Positions 55,736 to 64,000 are shown, counted from the first letter of the stretch. The stretch is DNA of 64,000 bases from Stratiformator vulcanicus (GCF_007744515.1 NZ_CP036268.1:5075613-5139612), one strand, 5' to 3'. Made by a program: numbers and translations. Notes: a model not told the origin generated them from the letters alone.

Positions 55736-56644
55736 TCAATTATTCCCGCCGCCTTCGGGACGGTTTCCTCTTCGCTCCGGTCCGCCTTCTGCCCTCGGAC
55801 CCCGGCGTCCGGCGCGCTCGCCGTCTTCACCGCGCGGACCGCGCTCACCCCTTTCGCCACGCCGACCGTCTTCACCCCGTGGGCCCCGATCACCTCTCTC
55901 ACCGCCGGGACCACGCTCTGCGTTGTCGCCGCGCGGACCACGTTCACCTCGCGGGCCGCGGTCGCCGTCTTCTCCGCGGGGGCCGCCTCGACCGTTCTCG
56001 CCGCGAGGACCGCCGTCACCCCTCGGGCCGCGTTCGCCATTATCGCCGCGGGGACCACGCTCTCCTTTTGGGCCACGATTTTCGTTCTCACCACGGGGGC
56101 CGCGCTCTCCTTTGTCGCCGCGTGGACCGCGTTCACCCTTTGGTCCGCGATTTCCGTTCTCACCTCGGGGGCCACCCTCTCCTCTGGGCCCGCGTTCGCC
56201 CTTCGGGCCTCGGTTGCCTTTCTCGGCGCCGGGACCCCGGTTGCCGTTTTGGCCTTGAGGGCCCCCGTTTCCATTTCGTCCGCGCTGGCCGCCTTGGCCA
56301 CGTGGACCGCGGTTCGCGTTATCGCCACGGGAACCGCGATTGCCGTTCATGCCGCGTTGGCCTCGGTTCCCCGATCCGCCTTGGCGTCCACGTTCTCTGT
56401 TACCACCCCGACTGCCGCGTTGCCGTCCGGCATTCTTATTGCCGCCTTTCTGGCATGTCGCAGCCTGTCGATGATTGCTACGTGATGAAACGCCTGCCGT
56501 CTCGCTGGCGACGTCAACTTTCGCCGTCGATTGATCTTCGCGATCTTGACTCGCAGAAGAGGGCGAGCCGACGTCCGCGCGACTGATCGCAGTGCTGAAG
56601 GTGATCAAAGCGGTCGTGGCAAAAGCGATTGTAAGTAACTTCAT
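55736..56644 (-). CDS. Secreted collagen-like (Gly-X-Y repeat) protein
   Basis: This 302-residue protein has a signal peptide (about 1-23, ending AISRA), a Ser/Thr-rich spacer with a single Cys (Cys64), then about 62 Gly-X-Y triplets from residue 92 to 277. Many triplets are GPR, GER, GEN, GDN and GPK, so Pro occurs mostly at X and charged residues at Y, as in bacterial collagens stabilised without hydroxyproline. The Gly position is substituted at A110, A140, E188 and A242, each after GDN, GPG or GEN. An eight-triplet block ([10 protein letters not shown]...GEN) is repeated. The C-terminal tail is Gly/Arg/Asn-rich. It probably forms a trimeric, possibly disulfide-linked, fibre outside the cell; function unknown. 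Confidence 0.88.
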   Translation of the reverse strand: MKLLTIAFATTALITFSTAISRADVGSPSSASQDREDQSTAKVDVASETAGVSSRSNHRQAATCQKGGNKNAGRQRGSRGGNRERGRQGGSGNRGQRGMNGNRGSRGDNANRGPRGQGGQRGRNGNGGPQGQNGNRGPGAEKGNRGPKGERGPRGEGGPRGENGNRGPKGERGPRGDKGERGPRGENENRGPKGERGPRGDNGERGPRGDGGPRGENGRGGPRGEDGDRGPRGERGPRGDNAERGPGGERGDRGPRGEDGRRGERGERGPRGEDGERAGRRGPRAEGGPERRGNRPEGGGNN

Positions 56645-57012
56645 GTCGTTGACTCCGGCGCGGAAGTTTTATGAGCGAGTCAAACCTCGCAGTCAGGGGT
56701 CATAAACCCTCTCGACATGAAAAAGTTTCTGTGAAACGGATTGTTTTCTGAAACCGGCAGATAATTGTCGATTAACAGAGCAACGACCACACTTTCCGCA
56801 ATTGATTAATGACATCCCCCATCAGTGTCTTGTGGTCGAGCGCATAAAAAAGCGGAAAGTTCAAAGAACTCTCCGCTGCACGCGATGGCAAAATCAATTA
56901 AGAAGTGGCTTTCAGTCGGTTCAAATATTTCCCCGAGGCGGCAGCATCGTGAACATATCAGGTTGACCGACTATCGGATTTTGTCGCCGGCTGGTAATGA
57001 AGTCGCTTCTTG
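56645..57012. other. 368-base intergenic region between collagen-like and EF-hand genes
   Basis: This contains the promoter of the collagen-like gene (minus strand) and a terminator hairpin at 56851-56877 for the EF-hand gene. No protein-like open frame was found. It is noticeably more AT-rich than its neighbours. Confidence 0.5.
56851..56877 (-). terminator. Intrinsic terminator downstream of the EF-hand gene
   Basis: On the minus strand AGCGGAGAGTT, a short loop, then AACTTTCCGCT followed by UUUUUU. The stem has a single mismatch. It lies about 135 bases past the EF-hand gene stop and before the collagen-like gene promoter. Confidence 0.75.
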
Positions 57013-58152
57013 TTAGGCGTCATTCTCATTGGGCACGTTGTCCCGTTTCGGGCGGTCGCCGCTCTTGGGGCCCATCGACTTAATTTCTGCTTCGTCGAGG
57101 TAGCCGTCGCCGTTGGTGTCGGCTCGTTCGAAGAGACGCTCCATCCGTTCGGGGGCTTCCTCTTTCGAAATCTTTCCGTCTTTGTCGACATCGAGATTCA
57201 TCAGCCGATCGGCCATCACGCCACGGTCGCCGGTTCCTTCAGGACGCTCGCCGCGCGGGCCGCGGCCTTCACGGTCGCCACCGCGATTTCCGCCGCGATC
57301 CCGCATCTTTTTCGCCATCGCTTCGAATTCTGCTTTGGTGGCTTTGCCGTCACCATCGGCATCGATGCGATCGAAGAAGCGGCTCATGCGTTCGCCGGCT
57401 TCGTCTTTGCTGATCGCGCCGTCGCCGTCTTTATCAAGTCGTTCGATGATCGCGCCCGGCTCGGGTCGTTGTCCGCCCTGGCCACGGGGGCCATCGCCAT
57501 CACCTCGGCCCTTGATGCGATCCCGGACTGCGGCAGCCTCTGACTTATCAACCACGCCATCGTTGTTGACGTCGAGCCGCGAGAAGAACTCGCCCCCGCG
57601 ACCTTCGGGCAATTCATCTTTCGAAATCTCCCCGTCGCCATTCTTGTCGAGACGGTCGAAAATTTCGGTACCGTCGCCGCCGGGGCGTCCGCGCCGGCCT
57701 TCGGGACGATCGCCGTCACGACGGGGCCGATCTCCTTCAGGTCGATCACGATCGCCGCGTGGCCGATCACCTTCGGGGCGGTCGCCGTCACCGCGCGGAG
57801 GCCGATCGCCGCGTTCCGGGCGGGGCGGCCGCATTTCTTCGCGATCCAACTCCCCGTCGCCGTTCTTGTCGAGCGACTTCAGCGTGCTGGCCGCAGCGGC
57901 AATCTCGTCGGCCGAAAGACTGCCGTCTTTATCGGTATCCAGCGCGATCATCAGCGGCGGAGTCGGCGGGCGAAAACCTTCACGTCCCCCGTCACGTGGC
58001 CCACGCGGACCGCGCTCGCCGCCTTCACGATCGCGACCGAATCGCGGGCGGTCGCCCTCAGGGCGATCACCATCATTCTCAGCAAAACATGGGTCCGCCA
58101 CGAAGGCGGCGGCGAGCAAGCCCGCGCAACAACTGATCAAGTTTTTCATCAT
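57013..58152 (-). CDS. Secreted protein with eight EF-hand loops
   Basis: This 379-residue protein has a signal peptide (KNLISCCAGLLAAAFVADPC) and four EF-hand pairs with loops starting at residues 72, 95, 169, 194, 240, 264, 321 and 345. The loops include DKNGDGELDREE, DADGDGKATKAE and DTNGDGYLDEAE, all with acidic ligands at positions 1, 3, 5 and 12. Pairs are joined by long Gly/Arg/Asp/Pro linkers (DRPEGDRPRGDRDRPEGDRP) that resemble the collagen-like neighbour. It should bind calcium outside the cell and may serve adhesion or matrix building. ATG 58152 or 58149 is the start; the frame is open to 58257. Confidence 0.9.
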   Translation of the reverse strand: MMKNLISCCAGLLAAAFVADPCFAENDGDRPEGDRPRFGRDREGGERGPRGPRDGGREGFRPPTPPLMIALDTDKDGSLSADEIAAAASTLKSLDKNGDGELDREEMRPPRPERGDRPPRGDGDRPEGDRPRGDRDRPEGDRPRRDGDRPEGRRGRPGGDGTEIFDRLDKNGDGEISKDELPEGRGGEFFSRLDVNNDGVVDKSEAAAVRDRIKGRGDGDGPRGQGGQRPEPGAIIERLDKDGDGAISKDEAGERMSRFFDRIDADGDGKATKAEFEAMAKKMRDRGGNRGGDREGRGPRGERPEGTGDRGVMADRLMNLDVDKDGKISKEEAPERMERLFERADTNGDGYLDEAEIKSMGPKSGDRPKRDNVPNENDA

Positions 58153-58386
58153 TCGCTCCGACGCTGAGTCGCTTGAAAGACTAATTTTGAAGGCGATATT
58201 CCCCTCGTTATGAGAATGAAACACCGCGAACCGCCGAGAGTTGCGGTCCCGCGGCAAATTTTTCGCGTCGTGCTCTCGATTTCAACAAGCCAAGGCCGAG
58301 GCGACGAGTCTCCAAGAAGTTGGAGACACCGGTCGCTTTGTGCCTCGCTCACGCTCCAATGCAGTGTGCCGGGAACTCTCAGGGAG

Positions 58387-59703
58387 CTAGAGCGACGTCA
58401 GCAGCATCAGGCGGGCCAACCGGGTCAGCCAGATGCGCTCGTCCTGCGTCATTGTCCCTCGTCGGAGAATTGTCCCGCTACGGCTCTTCGCCTGTGAGAT
58501 GGTCAGTCGCTGGATGGCATTGAGATTCTGGGCATCGGCCCGGTTGAGCAACCGCGTCGCGACGGTGTTCAAAATGCGGACCTCGCCCAGGTCCATCGGG
58601 GCTTTCTCTTGCCACGTCGGGGTGATCGGGTCGTTGGCGACTTCGACGACCGTGCGATAGACAAGCGTCGAAATTCGGCCGAGATTGTCAAAGTCGATTC
58701 GCTCCGCCGTGTCGCGCGGCGTGTGATAGTCGGGATGCACGCCGGTTGAGAAAAAGAGGAAGGGGATGTCGCGGTCACGGAAGGGGCCGTAGTCGCTGCG
58801 AGTGCCGATCAGTTCAATACCCAAGTTCAGCACGTCGAGACCGTCCGGCACGCCGATGCGGCTCATCTGGGTCGAAAGATACGGCGCGTGTTCGGCTCCG
58901 AGTACAAATACCTCGTCGTAGTCCATTCCGCCGAGCGACCGGCCGATCATGTCCGCGGTAATGAACAACTTCAGTTTCGACTGCGGAAAGGGCATATTCG
59001 CGGCGAAATAGCGAGATCCGAACAGCAACCGTTCTTCGAGATCGAATCCGACAAATGCGATGGACCGCTTGTGAGGCCGCTTCGCCAGTGCGAGCCGATC
59101 GGCGACTTCCAGCATCATGGCGACGCCACTGGCGTTATCGTCGGCCCCCGGATACATGCGGTTGCCGCGCCGTCCTAAGTGATCGTAGTGGGCGCTCAAA
59201 ATAATGACTTCATCGCGAAGCTCCGGATCACTTCCCCGGAGCAGCGCTCCGACGTTGAAGCCCTGCGGACCAGCCGTGCCGAGCGGCTTGCCGTCTTCGT
59301 CGAAGTGAGTACGGCCCGGGATCGGCTGCAAATAGGAATTGCCGAACAACGGCTCCAGTCCGAGCACCCGGAACTGTTCGACGAGATAATTCCGCGATGC
59401 GATCGCAACGCCGCCGGGTCGTCCGCCCTGCTCAGGAGCGGCCAGGAACTCGACATGCGGCCGGACATCGCCTCCGACGATAAGCGGAACCTCGGCTGAC
59501 CGTTCTTCGCCGATGGCCGGAGCAACGCTTGGCAAAATCGCCGTCGAAAGGACCAACGGAACCAGCAGACGCTTCAGAAATTTTCGGGGACGTTCCTGCT
59601 CGTTCGGTTGTTGTGATTTTCGCAGGTCGACGGCAAGTCGCCCTCGGCCGCTAGTGGAGATCGTAATCGTTTCGAGCAGGTGGCGAAACAAAACCATTCG
59701 CAT
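58387..59703 (-). CDS. Secreted M28-family zinc peptidase
   Basis: This protein of about 438 residues carries an internal hydrophobic signal or anchor (about 45-65, KRLLVPLVLSTAILPSVAPA). The M28 catalytic domain follows with the two-zinc ligand set: HYDHLG (His), GADDNASGVAMMLEVA (Asp), DLEERLLFGSRYFA (Glu pair), ITADMIGR (Asp) and HPDYHTPRDTAERID (His). It should be an aminopeptidase or carboxypeptidase on short peptides in the periplasm. The exact start is uncertain, because 44 residues precede the signal. A stem (GTCTCCAA/TTGGAGAC) lies near 58308-58327 downstream of it. Confidence 0.9.
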   Translation of the reverse strand: MRMVLFRHLLETITISTSGRGRLAVDLRKSQQPNEQERPRKFLKRLLVPLVLSTAILPSVAPAIGEERSAEVPLIVGGDVRPHVEFLAAPEQGGRPGGVAIASRNYLVEQFRVLGLEPLFGNSYLQPIPGRTHFDEDGKPLGTAGPQGFNVGALLRGSDPELRDEVIILSAHYDHLGRRGNRMYPGADDNASGVAMMLEVADRLALAKRPHKRSIAFVGFDLEERLLFGSRYFAANMPFPQSKLKLFITADMIGRSLGGMDYDEVFVLGAEHAPYLSTQMSRIGVPDGLDVLNLGIELIGTRSDYGPFRDRDIPFLFFSTGVHPDYHTPRDTAERIDFDNLGRISTLVYRTVVEVANDPITPTWQEKAPMDLGEVRILNTVATRLLNRADAQNLNAIQRLTISQAKSRSGTILRRGTMTQDERIWLTRLARLMLLTSL

Positions 59704-59997
59704 GCGAACCTCTTGCTATCCGCTGAGCCACTGTGTTTTCGGGGTCGGCGACGGTCCGATCGCACCGATTGGGCCGGTTCTACCGAAGTTTTCTATTCTG
59801 ACGAAGGCCGGCCTGACGAAACTAGTTCTGGACGGCGGTCTTTCGGACCGACGGCAGCCGGTGTCGCGTGTTATTTCGCGATGAAGGGTGAAGCCCGTCG
59901 GACTTGAAGATCACCGAAATCGTCAGGCTCGGCGTCAGACGCCGCGACCGGGTGCGAAGTGCACCGGTCGATACGCGAACTCACGGAGAATTGTTCG

Positions 59998-60300
59998 ATG
60001 CTCAAACGCGTGTTGACCACGGCCGTGCTTGCCGCGGCGGTCTGCGGGATCTCGCAATCGCTCACGCCGTCGACGGCGCAGGCCGGCGGAGTCGGACAGC
60101 CGACCGACTGGCAGCGGTTCTATTCGTACCCGTACGTCTATTATCCTCAGAACTTTCAGCCGAACGTCGAATACGATTCGATGTATTGGCGATACCCGCA
60201 GGATCGGCAGATCCCGACGTACCGCTCGGATTGGTACAACTACTATCCGAATCGTCGGCCGTATCACTCGGGCCACCACTTCCTGCTCGACGTCTTTTAG
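59998..60300 (+). CDS. Small secreted Tyr/Pro-rich protein
   Basis: This 100-residue protein starts at ATG 59998, supported by GGAG upstream; an in-frame ATG at 59959 lies farther away. A signal peptide (MLKRVLTTAVLAAAVCGISQ) is followed by a mature part very rich in Tyr, Pro, Asn and Arg (FYSYPYVYYPQNFQPNVEYD then MYWRYPQDRQIPTYRSDWYN, YYPNRRPYHSGHH). No cysteines remain after the signal. The composition suggests an exported structural or surface-associated protein. No family was recognised, but similar YPYVYYPQNF proteins occur in planctomycetes. A hairpin terminator follows at 60325. Confidence 0.7.
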   Translation: MLKRVLTTAVLAAAVCGISQSLTPSTAQAGGVGQPTDWQRFYSYPYVYYPQNFQPNVEYDSMYWRYPQDRQIPTYRSDWYNYYPNRRPYHSGHHFLLDVF

Positions 60301-60324
60301 GCCGACCAGTCCTCGGGTGAGAAA

Positions 60325-60354
60325 GCGATCGCGAGACCTCGGTCTCGCGATCGC
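60325..60354 (+). terminator. Hairpin terminator after the Tyr-rich gene
   Basis: GCGATCGCGAGACC (60325-60338) pairs perfectly with GGTCTCGCGATCGC (60341-60354), with only two bases between the arms. It lies 25 bases after the stop codon. The following U-run is weak. Confidence 0.65.
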
Positions 60355-60574
60355 ACGGCTTTCGGTCTACCCGCCCTCTGAAGACTGCCGGCTCGACCCG
60401 GTCGACGCAGTTTGACGCAAGCCCGGCCGAATTCGTATTGACGCACGGCGCGGAGGCGACTTAGCTTTCCACCCTTGGCACAGATTCCGACGGCAATTCC
60501 GCTCGTCACTCTGAGCCCGACCCATCTCCACTCCCCTTTTTGTCCGGCCCCGCTTCTCACCGAAAGGCACCCCT

Positions 60575-61930
60575 GTGCCACAGAAGCGCAATTCGACTCG
60601 GATCAACAGGAATCGCCCGGTGCGAACTTCCTTCTTCTCAGCTTATGCGCTGATCGGCCTTGCGTTGGTCCTCGGATCTGCGGGATGCCAATCAACGGGT
60701 GGAGGCTCGCTACTCTCGTTACGCAACGAGAAGTACGACCCCGAGCGCGTGGAAGAGGTCGATCGCATCCGTCCCGTCAAATCGGGCATGCTCAATAAAA
60801 TCGCACTCGCTGGCGGATTTCTGCCGGACGACAAATCGCCTTACATGGCCGCCGCGGCTCCTCCGAAGGCGCAGGCCGCTTTCAAAGAAGCGGTTACCAT
60901 CTTCGAAGACGGTGACCTCGCGACCGCCGAGAAGCGCTTCAAGCACATTGCCAGTCGCTATCGCGATACGACGATCGAAGAAGACGCGCTGTTCATGCTC
61001 GGCGAGACGCAATTCCGCCGGAAGCGATACCCCAAAGCACAAGACTCGTTCGACGAGCTCTACGAGCGATACCCGACGACGCGGTATATCGATCGTGTCT
61101 CCGATCGGATGTACGCGATCGCTCAATATTGGCTGGGGTCCCCGAAGCTGATCGAGCCCTCCGATATTCAACCGGTGAACTTTGAGAAGCCGGCAACGAC
61201 GCCGCGACCGAAAGTCGCCGCGGCCGGGACGCATCCCAGCGGCCCCGGTTACCTGCCGAACCTATTCGATCGCACCCGCCCGGTCATCGATACGTCCGGC
61301 CGGGCCCTACAAGCTCTGCGTTCGATTTGGCTCAACGACCCGACCGGGCCAAAGGCCGACGAAGCCATCATGCTTTCGGCCGACTATCACTTCCGCAACG
61401 CGAACTACGTCGAATCGGACCGCTTCTACCAGATGCTCCGCGACGAATATCCCAAGAGCCCTTACCTCGAAGATGCGTTCGTCCTCGGTTCGCACGTCAA
61501 ACTGCTGTCGTATCAAGGGCCACAGTACGACGGGACGAGCCTCGAAGAAGCGCAGAAGCTGAAGCAGACAGCCGTGCGGCTGTTCCCCGAAGCACAGGCC
61601 AAGCCTCGATTGCTCGACGAAATTCGAAAGTCGGAAGCCCAGCAAGCGTCCCGACAGTGGGAACAGGTCCGCTTCTATCAGCGAAAAAACAATGCGACCG
61701 CTGTCGCAGTGTCGACACACGCCCTGCTGACCGACTTCCCGAATTCGCAATACGCCCCGGCCGCCCGGCGGATTTACACCAGCCTGCCGGCCTCGGCAAA
61801 AAAGAATCTCAAACCGCTTCCGGGAACCCCGAAACGGACCAGTCCGCCGCAGTTGCGTGAAGTGCCGGACGCCGAGCCGTACACTCCGCCCGCTCCGCCT
61901 CCTGCAAGACCGGGCCGCGCCTCCCTCTAG
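60575..61930 (+). CDS. BamD/TPR-type outer-membrane lipoprotein
   Basis: This 451-residue lipoprotein has a signal and lipobox (ALVLGSAGC, Cys at about residue 38). A helical TPR region follows in which paired helices resemble BamD/YfiO: AAFKEAVTIFEDGDLATAEK then RFKHIASRYRDTTIEEDALF, then MLGETQFRRKRYPKAQDSFD and ELYERYPTTRYIDRVSD. A second set lies around residues 250-330 (NYVESDRFYQMLRDEYPKSP). The C-terminus is Pro-rich. BamD helps insert beta-barrels into the outer membrane. Start is GTG 60575 with GAAAGG upstream. The LptE-like gene follows 17 bases later, consistent with an outer-membrane biogenesis operon. Confidence 0.82.
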   Translation: MPQKRNSTRINRNRPVRTSFFSAYALIGLALVLGSAGCQSTGGGSLLSLRNEKYDPERVEEVDRIRPVKSGMLNKIALAGGFLPDDKSPYMAAAAPPKAQAAFKEAVTIFEDGDLATAEKRFKHIASRYRDTTIEEDALFMLGETQFRRKRYPKAQDSFDELYERYPTTRYIDRVSDRMYAIAQYWLGSPKLIEPSDIQPVNFEKPATTPRPKVAAAGTHPSGPGYLPNLFDRTRPVIDTSGRALQALRSIWLNDPTGPKADEAIMLSADYHFRNANYVESDRFYQMLRDEYPKSPYLEDAFVLGSHVKLLSYQGPQYDGTSLEEAQKLKQTAVRLFPEAQAKPRLLDEIRKSEAQQASRQWEQVRFYQRKNNATAVAVSTHALLTDFPNSQYAPAARRIYTSLPASAKKNLKPLPGTPKRTSPPQLREVPDAEPYTPPAPPPARPGRASL

Positions 61931-61947
61931 TCAATGCGTCAGTTGCT

Positions 61948-62496
61948 GTGATCCTCATGATCTGTCGGGCAGTGCAACGAGCGAGAAGCGTGCGACTCTT
62001 TGTCGTCGCTGCGAGTTGTTGCGCGCTGCTCGGTTGTGGATACACAATCGGCAACGACTTCGATCCGGGGGTCCGTACCGTCGCGGTTCCGGTCTTCAAG
62101 TCGATCCTGTTCCGCCGAGAGATCGAATTCCGACTGACCGAAGCGGTCCAAAAAGAAATTCAGAATCGGACGCCCTTTCGCATCGCCCACCAATCGACGG
62201 CCGATACGCGGTTGCTCGGCAAAGTGGTCGAGTATCAAAAGCAACAGGGCGTCACCGGCCTGGCCGGACAGCAACGTGGGCTGCCGTTGGTCCTTTCGGT
62301 CGAAGTCGTGTGGGAAGACCAACGCGACAAACGGGTTATTGCCCGCTCGCAAGTTCCCATTCGACCGGAGTCGGTGCGTCTGTTCTCACAAGGCAACTTC
62401 GCTATCGAAACCGGGCAGTCGATGCGCACCGCCGAGCAAGACGCCATCGACGAACTCGCCACCCGCATCGTCGACCTCATGGAAACCCCCTGGTGA
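61948..62496 (+). CDS. LptE-like LPS-assembly lipoprotein
   Basis: This 182-residue lipoprotein has a signal and lipobox (CCALLGC). The LptE pattern is visible in GCGYTIGNDFDPGVRTVAVP then VFKSILFRREIEFRLTEAVQ and KEIQNRTPFRI. A beta-strand-rich core follows (GKVVEYQKQQGV, PLVLSVEVVWEDQRDKRVI), then a C-terminal helix AEQDAIDELATRIVDLM. LptE plugs the LptD barrel that places lipopolysaccharide in the outer membrane. The lptD gene is not adjacent. It shares an operon with the BamD-like gene. The start may be ATG 61948 or an internal start near VRLFVVAASCC. Confidence 0.82.
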   Translation: MILMICRAVQRARSVRLFVVAASCCALLGCGYTIGNDFDPGVRTVAVPVFKSILFRREIEFRLTEAVQKEIQNRTPFRIAHQSTADTRLLGKVVEYQKQQGVTGLAGQQRGLPLVLSVEVVWEDQRDKRVIARSQVPIRPESVRLFSQGNFAIETGQSMRTAEQDAIDELATRIVDLMETPW

Positions 62497-62575
62497 GGCA
62501 TCCGCCTCCTTGTGCCTGCGGGGGCGTCACGCCCCTTTGTGCCTGCGGCAGCTTTCGCATCGATGCATTGCTCTG

Positions 62576-62602
62576 ACACAAGCCCGCAGCGCAAGCAAGG
62601 GA
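62576..62602 (+). repeat. REP-like dispersed repeat copy
   Basis: ACACAAGCCCGCAGCGCAAG followed by CAAGGGA, identical over 27 bases to the reverse complement of 4802-4828. A short direct repeat TGTGCCTGCGG occurs twice just upstream (about 62512-62550). Confidence 0.75.
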
Positions 62603-62677
62603 CCGAACCAAGTGCGTCCCGACGCACCGCACCCCCGTCCCGCCTCAACACAAAAAGCGGCGAATCCTCTATTTGAC

Positions 62678-63460
62678 GTGAAGGCCGATCTCCTTCGCGG
62701 TACAGTGTCATCGCCTAAGAAATCCCGCCCTTCCGCCCGCTTCGCCAATCTTCCGTTGAGAGTCCTCAGCTACAACATTCACAAAGGCGTCGGGGGGAGA
62801 GATCGGCAGTATTCGCTCGATCGAATTCTTGACGTCATTCGCGGCGAGCAGCCCGATATGGTCTGCCTGCAGGAAGTCGATCAGAACGTCAAACGCTCAA
62901 ATTTCGATGACCAGCCGACCGCCATTGCCGGGGCCATCGAGGCGGTCGATTCTCTCTATCAGCTCAACGTGCCCAAGCGCGAGGGAGGATACGGGAACCT
63001 GATCGCGACCCGCTTTCCGGTCGTGAGCAAACATCACCTCTCGCTGCGGAAAGGCCGCCGGAAGAATCGCGGCGCGCAGATCGTCGTCGTTCGCACGCCC
63101 CGTGGGCGGTTCCGCGTTGTGAATATTCACTTGGGACTGGCTGAAAAGGAACGCATCTGGCAGATCGAGCATTTGCTGTCGCATCGGCTGTTCCTCGAAG
63201 CCGACGATCTACCCACGTTGGTGATCGGCGATACAAACGACTGGCGGAACAATCTCGAAGACGGTCCGTTTCTGGCCGCCGGTTTCCGCAAGCTGACCCG
63301 ACCCCCGAGCCGCTATCGCAGCTTCCCCGCGTTCTTGCCGATGGCCGGTCTCGACAAGGCCTTCGTCCGCGATGTGCCTGAGGCGAAAGCCCGAGTCGTG
63401 CGCACCCGGCTCTCGCGAGAGGCCTCGGACCATCTGCCAATTGTGGTCGAGCTCGGCTGA
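62678..63460 (+). CDS. Endonuclease/exonuclease/phosphatase-fold protein
   Basis: This protein of about 260 residues has the EEP fold: LRVLSYNIHKGVGG then ILDVIRGEQPDMVCLQEVDQ with the metal Glu, NLIATRFPVVSKHHLSL, VVNIHLGLAEKERIWQIEHL, VIGDTNDWRNNLEDGPF and the final SREASDHLPIVVELG with the catalytic His. Substrate could be a phospholipid headgroup, nucleic acid or inositol phosphate; not determined. No signal peptide is evident. Start is uncertain: GTG 62678 or GTG 62705. An open frame extends to 62276, overlapping the LptE-like gene, but reads as non-coding there. Confidence 0.85.
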   Translation: MKADLLRGTVSSPKKSRPSARFANLPLRVLSYNIHKGVGGRDRQYSLDRILDVIRGEQPDMVCLQEVDQNVKRSNFDDQPTAIAGAIEAVDSLYQLNVPKREGGYGNLIATRFPVVSKHHLSLRKGRRKNRGAQIVVVRTPRGRFRVVNIHLGLAEKERIWQIEHLLSHRLFLEADDLPTLVIGDTNDWRNNLEDGPFLAAGFRKLTRPPSRYRSFPAFLPMAGLDKAFVRDVPEAKARVVRTRLSREASDHLPIVVELG

Positions 63461-63478
63461 CGGCATTGCTACAGGCGA

Positions 63479-63976
63479 TTATCGGCCGAAGGCACCGACG
63501 CCGGTGGCGAACATCACGGCGACGAGCACGCCGACAACCACTGCCAATACGAGCAAGCCGATGACTGTCGTCAAACCGGCCAGACCCATCGACTTCGGAA
63601 ACGAAGTCGGAAGCATTGCCGAAATAAAACCGGAGAGAACGAGGAATGCAACCGGAATCGAAATCGCCGTCGCTACCGTGATCAGCGGACTATCCGGTCC
63701 GAAGGTCATTCCGACGAGAAGGCCGACCGTGAATCCCATCAGATTATTCACGATCGTCGAGGCAAACATAATACCGTACGCTTTGCCGAAGTCGGGTTCC
63801 GGCACGGCGTCCGCCGACGCGAGCCTGTTGAACAGCGAACAAGCCGCCCTGAATATGACCGCGGTGATCAGGCTACCGATTAAGGCCGAACAAATTGTCC
63901 CACCGATAGCTCGGCCCAGCGCCGAAGCCAATCGATTCTCCTGAGCAAACAGGACCACCGGTTCGATCAGTTCCAC
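63479..63976 (-). CDS. Multi-pass membrane protein of unknown function
   Basis: This 165-residue protein starts at GTG 63976, favoured over ATG 63997 because AGGAG lies eight bases upstream of the GTG. Four predicted helices follow (IGGTICSALIGSLITAVIFRA, AYGIMFASTIVNNLMGFTVGL, PLITVATAISIPVAFLVLSGF, LAGLTTVIGLLVLAVVVGVLV). The first helix region is Gly-rich, otherwise no domain is recognised. It is convergent with the EEP-fold gene, 18 bases apart. Confidence 0.65.
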   Translation of the reverse strand: MELIEPVVLFAQENRLASALGRAIGGTICSALIGSLITAVIFRAACSLFNRLASADAVPEPDFGKAYGIMFASTIVNNLMGFTVGLLVGMTFGPDSPLITVATAISIPVAFLVLSGFISAMLPTSFPKSMGLAGLTTVIGLLVLAVVVGVLVAVMFATGVGAFGR

Positions 63977-64000
63977 GTCGCAACTCCTAAAGCGCATTCC

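Noticed and set aside
55714-56586. Arg/His-rich frame antisense to the collagen-like gene
   Set aside because: It is the complement of the Gly-X-Y repeat and has no independent support.
56900-56950. tRNA-like GGTTCAAAT motif
   Set aside because: No acceptor stem or cloverleaf could be drawn around it.
57113-58213. Long open frame antisense to the EF-hand gene (366 codons)
   Set aside because: It is a shadow of the Gly/Asp/Arg codon bias: composition is Ser/Arg/Pro low complexity with no start signal, while the opposite strand has a signal peptide and eight EF-hands.
4802-62602. CRISPR array from the repeated REP sequence
   Set aside because: Copies are tens of kilobases apart, in both orientations, without regular spacers or cas genes.
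62276-62677. N-terminal extension of the EEP-fold gene
   Set aside because: It overlaps the LptE-like gene and a REP repeat and reads as Arg/Ser/Pro-rich non-coding sequence.

Overview
The window looks like chromosomal DNA of a planctomycete (Planctomycetota, Planctomycetaceae/Pirellula-like). The evidence is the gene content: a DUF1559 prepilin-like protein, two secreted sulfatases, DUF1080 and DUF4058 proteins, two large transmembrane Ser/Thr kinases, a BatA-like VWA membrane protein, and GC-rich DNA with frequent GTG/TTG starts. About 55 genes are supported. No rRNA, tRNA, CRISPR array or phage region was seen.

Layout. 1-9.5 kb: metG, a GT39-type membrane glycosyltransferase, a DUF1080 protein, an M1 aminopeptidase, an FAD amine-oxidase-like enzyme and a membrane protein. 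9.5-15 kb: the most unusual block. Five tandem, apparently paralogous small membrane proteins lead into a COG1964-type radical SAM enzyme (the family of archaeal tetraether lipid synthase), followed by a divergent Lgt-like membrane protein. Two truncated copies of the radical SAM gene's 5' end lie between the membrane-protein genes and record serial tandem duplication. 15-17.3 kb: a Ser/Thr kinase fused through a membrane segment to a di-heme cytochrome c peroxidase. 17.4-34.5 kb: rbfA-like, ilvB, a VWA protein, an ftsQ-like gene, panD, DUF1559, a His-rich secreted protein, parA, a phosphoesterase, a second giant kinase, a PfkB kinase and thiC.

34.5-37.1 kb: an intact 2.57-kb IS1-family transposon with 23-bp perfect inverted ends and an 8-bp target duplication. 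It carries a ribbon-helix-helix-like protein and a DUF433/PIN-like toxin-antitoxin pair. It is followed by a retropepsin-like protease and a RAYT transposase gene bracketed by inverted REP sequences; related REPs are scattered through the window. 38.3-52.8 kb: sulfatase, Uup-type ABC-F, DUF4058, VWA protein, GT1-like glycosyltransferase, CAP protein, three poorly known secreted proteins, aroA, a TauE-like exporter and a DUF2007 protein. 52.8-64 kb: second sulfatase, DJ-1/PfpI, DUF423, a collagen-like secreted protein beside an eight-EF-hand secreted protein, an M28 peptidase, a BamD-like and an LptE-like lipoprotein (outer-membrane biogenesis), an endonuclease/exonuclease/phosphatase-fold protein and a membrane protein.

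The genes are mostly single or in short operons with many convergent and divergent neighbours. The best candidate for an undescribed system is the radical SAM / Lgt-like / tandem membrane-protein cluster, which I infer to modify membrane lipids. All functional calls are from reading the sequence; no database search was run.
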